This document shows, in pieces, positions 51,113 through 52,299 of a stretch of DNA of 52,299 nt; the stretch's first letter is position 1; every line of letters starts with the position of its first letter. Location of the stretch: assembly GCA_022510685.1 (NCBI GenBank), contig JAFLTA010000016.1:1-52299 (forward strand), in the 5' to 3' direction. Made by a program: the position numbers and the translations under genes. The stretch is from Lachnospiraceae bacterium (GTDB lineage: Bacteria; Bacillota; Clostridia; Lachnospirales; Lachnospiraceae). The notes beneath the pieces are model-generated. The model ran no database searches and was not told the DNA's origin. It was given only the letters and a program-made list of their open reading frames with translations.

Positions 51113-51479
51113 CGATTATCCTCTTAATTTCTTTCCGTTCCTCATCACTTATGTCCTTCACACGCAAAAGCGCGGATATCATCTGTAAAGAGGAGCCGCC
51201 AAACCAAAATTTCTCTGTTTTCTTCAACACTTCTTCCCTGTATTTTTCCTCCTGTTTTATCGCTGTGTAATACGTTACTCCCCTTCGTTCGGATTTAACA
51301 AAACCCTTTTCTTTTAACACCTTTAGAAAGGTGTATACGGTCGTATCTTTATAATCCAAACCATATTTTTCTCTTAACTGTTCCATGATCTGCGGACAGG
51401 TGACAGGTTTTTCCTCATCCCATATACATTTCATAACAGTTAATTCGCATTCTGATAACTCTGAACGTTTTATTTTCAT
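51099..51479 (-). CDS. BlaI/MecI-family repressor
   Basis: 126-residue winged-helix protein: SECELTVMKCIWDEEKPVTCPQI, the recognition segment YKDTTVYTFLKVLKEKGFV and the wing RRGVTYYTAI, then a dimerisation helix region with WFGGSSLQMISALL near the site cut in BlaI. Likely represses its own operon and the downstream export cassette; the cognate protease gene follows. Upstream SD GAAAGGGGA. Confidence 0.93.
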   Translation of the reverse strand: MKIKRSELSECELTVMKCIWDEEKPVTCPQIMEQLREKYGLDYKDTTVYTFLKVLKEKGFVKSERRGVTYYTAIKQEEKYREEVLKKTEKFWFGGSSLQMISALLRVKDISDEERKEIKRIIDELD

Positions 51480-51500
51480 AAATAAAATCCCCTTTCTCTA

Positions 51501-51555
51501 TGTTTATAGAAGCTCTATTTATACAGAGAATACCACTTTTGTAATATTTTGTCAA
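51501..51555 (-). promoter_or_regulatory. promoter and possible operator of the BlaI/M56 operon
   Basis: Perfect TTGACA (51550-51555) and TATTCT (51527-51532) with 17-base spacing on the minus strand. Around and after the -10 box are short dyads, TCTAT-AAAC-ATAGA and CTCT...AGAG, and an imperfect ATTAC...GGTAT. These could be BlaI-type operators but do not match the classic TACA-n2-TGTA core. A TACACTGTA palindrome lies in the gap below the M56 gene (49700-49720). Confidence 0.6.
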
Positions 51556-51655
51556 TCGATTGATAATAACGAATTTTCCTCACATCGTTATCATATTTTT
51601 TCTGATTGTCCCATACACTTAATCATAACGTTTTCCCATGGAAAGGAATTTCCAA

Positions 51656-52243
51656 ATGGTACGATCATTTCGCAATATATATAACTATAAGATTCCATCA
51701 ATCTGTATCACAAGCATTTTGCTGGTATTAGGCGGTGTTGCGGCAGGTTATTTTGTGGGCTGGTTGTTCCGGCACAACCTGTTATCTTCTGCCGAAGCTA
51801 CCTTTGAAGAATTATTCCAAAGTCTGGATACAACCAGCGTCCGCCATACTCCACTGTTTCTCCTCTGTATCAAACAGCAGGTAAAATACGCTGCACTGTT
51901 AGTTTTTTTTGCGCTGACCAATGCATGGCTCTTCTATCTGTGCGGCTTCATGATATATACAGGATTCAACAATGGACTTTTATTATCTTTCTGTGTCCAA
52001 TTAGGCGGACAGGGAGGCTGGTGGGACTTTTTTTGTCTGCTGCTGCCCCACTGTTTAATTTATATTCCCGTATATCTGGTATTGGTTGCCAAACTGCATA
52101 CTTTAAGACATACAACACAAAAAAGACAGTCCCTGCTATCCGGACTGCCCCTGTTGTTACTTTGTCTGTTAATCCTCTGTATAGGCTGTATCGCAGAGAC
52201 TTTTATAAACCCACCACTACTCCAATGGTATCATGGACTATAG
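51656..52243 (+). CDS. SpoIIM-like integral membrane protein
   Basis: 195 residues with about five membrane spans, resembling stage II sporulation protein M/DUF95 proteins: GGVAAGYFVGWLF near the start, a large loop (about 40-65), and FCLLLPHCLIYIPVYLVLVAKL. In spore formers SpoIIM acts with SpoIID and SpoIIP in engulfment. The ATG at 51656 has AAAGGAA upstream; a Met six codons earlier has no ribosome site. Plus strand, divergent from the BlaI operon. Confidence 0.7.
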   Translation: MVRSFRNIYNYKIPSICITSILLVLGGVAAGYFVGWLFRHNLLSSAEATFEELFQSLDTTSVRHTPLFLLCIKQQVKYAALLVFFALTNAWLFYLCGFMIYTGFNNGLLLSFCVQLGGQGGWWDFFCLLLPHCLIYIPVYLVLVAKLHTLRHTTQKRQSLLSGLPLLLLCLLILCIGCIAETFINPPLLQWYHGL

Positions 52244-52250
52244 GTTGAAA

Positions 52251-52291
52251 AATGATTCTAGGACAGCCAAAAACGCAGTCCAAGAATCATT
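52251..52291. terminator. terminator hairpin at the right edge
   Basis: AATGATTCT/AGAATCATT with an inner GGAC/GTCC stem, eight bases past the SpoIIM-like stop. On the minus strand it is followed by TTTTTC, so it also looks like the terminator of a minus-strand gene that lies beyond the window. Confidence 0.65.
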
Positions 52292-52299
52292 ACACTTCA

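Noticed and set aside
49745-51479. Beta-lactam resistance regulator pair.
   Set aside because: The sensor lacks a penicillin-binding outer domain and no beta-lactamase or PBP gene is nearby, so the BlaR1 name would mislead.

Overview
The window looks like a chromosomal segment of a Gram-positive, low-to-moderate GC member of the Lachnospiraceae (Clostridia). Supporting signs are strong Shine-Dalgarno sites before most genes, a T-box leader on tyrS, the order prfA-prmC-DUF1385-rpmE-rho, the order birA-(small conserved protein)-coaX-dusB, secG-rnr-smpB, a YjfB-type motility protein, a SpoIIM-like protein and tarI/tarJ. No IS element, phage, tRNA, rRNA or CRISPR array was seen. Most genes are on the minus strand; aroE, the malic enzyme/radical-SAM pair and the last gene are on the plus strand. 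The genus is not resolved.

Layout, left to right. 0-7 kb: start of rpsB (leaving the window), thrC, the CDP-ribitol pair tarI-tarJ, a divergent ThyX-type protein, and a large L,D-transpeptidase with a Lys/Pro tail. 6.7-10.2 kb: a complete queuosine-precursor operon, queD-queE-folE-queC-queF, preceded by an unusually hairpin-rich leader. 10.2-13.6 kb: a carbohydrate ABC importer (binding lipoprotein plus two permeases, no ATPase). 13.8-15.4 kb: small membrane proteins (two DUF4190-like paralogues, a DUF2752 protein) and a coiled-coil microprotein. 15.5-21.9 kb: glf, smpB, rnr, secG, gpmI, yjfB. 22-29.6 kb: aroE facing dusB, coaX, a small conserved protein, birA, argF, an SPFH/NfeD pair and an rRNA methylase. 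29.6-36.5 kb: a secreted GH5 glucanase, then prfA, prmC, a DUF1385 protein, rpmE and rho. 36.9-44 kb: malic enzyme, a YhcC-type radical SAM protein, a glycosyltransferase, tyrS with T-box, a phosphoesterase and pyruvate kinase.

44-51.5 kb is the most accessory-looking part and the best candidate for an undescribed system. It is a same-strand cassette of a BlaI-like repressor, an M56 (BlaR1-like) membrane protease with a non-penicillin-binding outer domain, a candidate 20-codon leader peptide fused to a strong hairpin, a small secreted protein, a membrane-anchored two-domain protein, an ABC exporter (permease, ATPase, permease) and two related membrane-anchored proteins. By analogy with BlaI/BlaR1 circuits, an external signal would activate the protease, remove the repressor and switch on the exporter and surface proteins; substrate and signal are unknown.

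The second striking item is Rho. Its N-terminal insertion holds a tandem 11-residue Arg/Gly/Tyr/Asn repeat encoded by a 33-bp minisatellite, the kind of low-complexity region expected to be disordered and possibly to drive condensate formation. The tyrS leader is also odd: after a normal T-box terminator there are two more terminator-like hairpins before the start codon.
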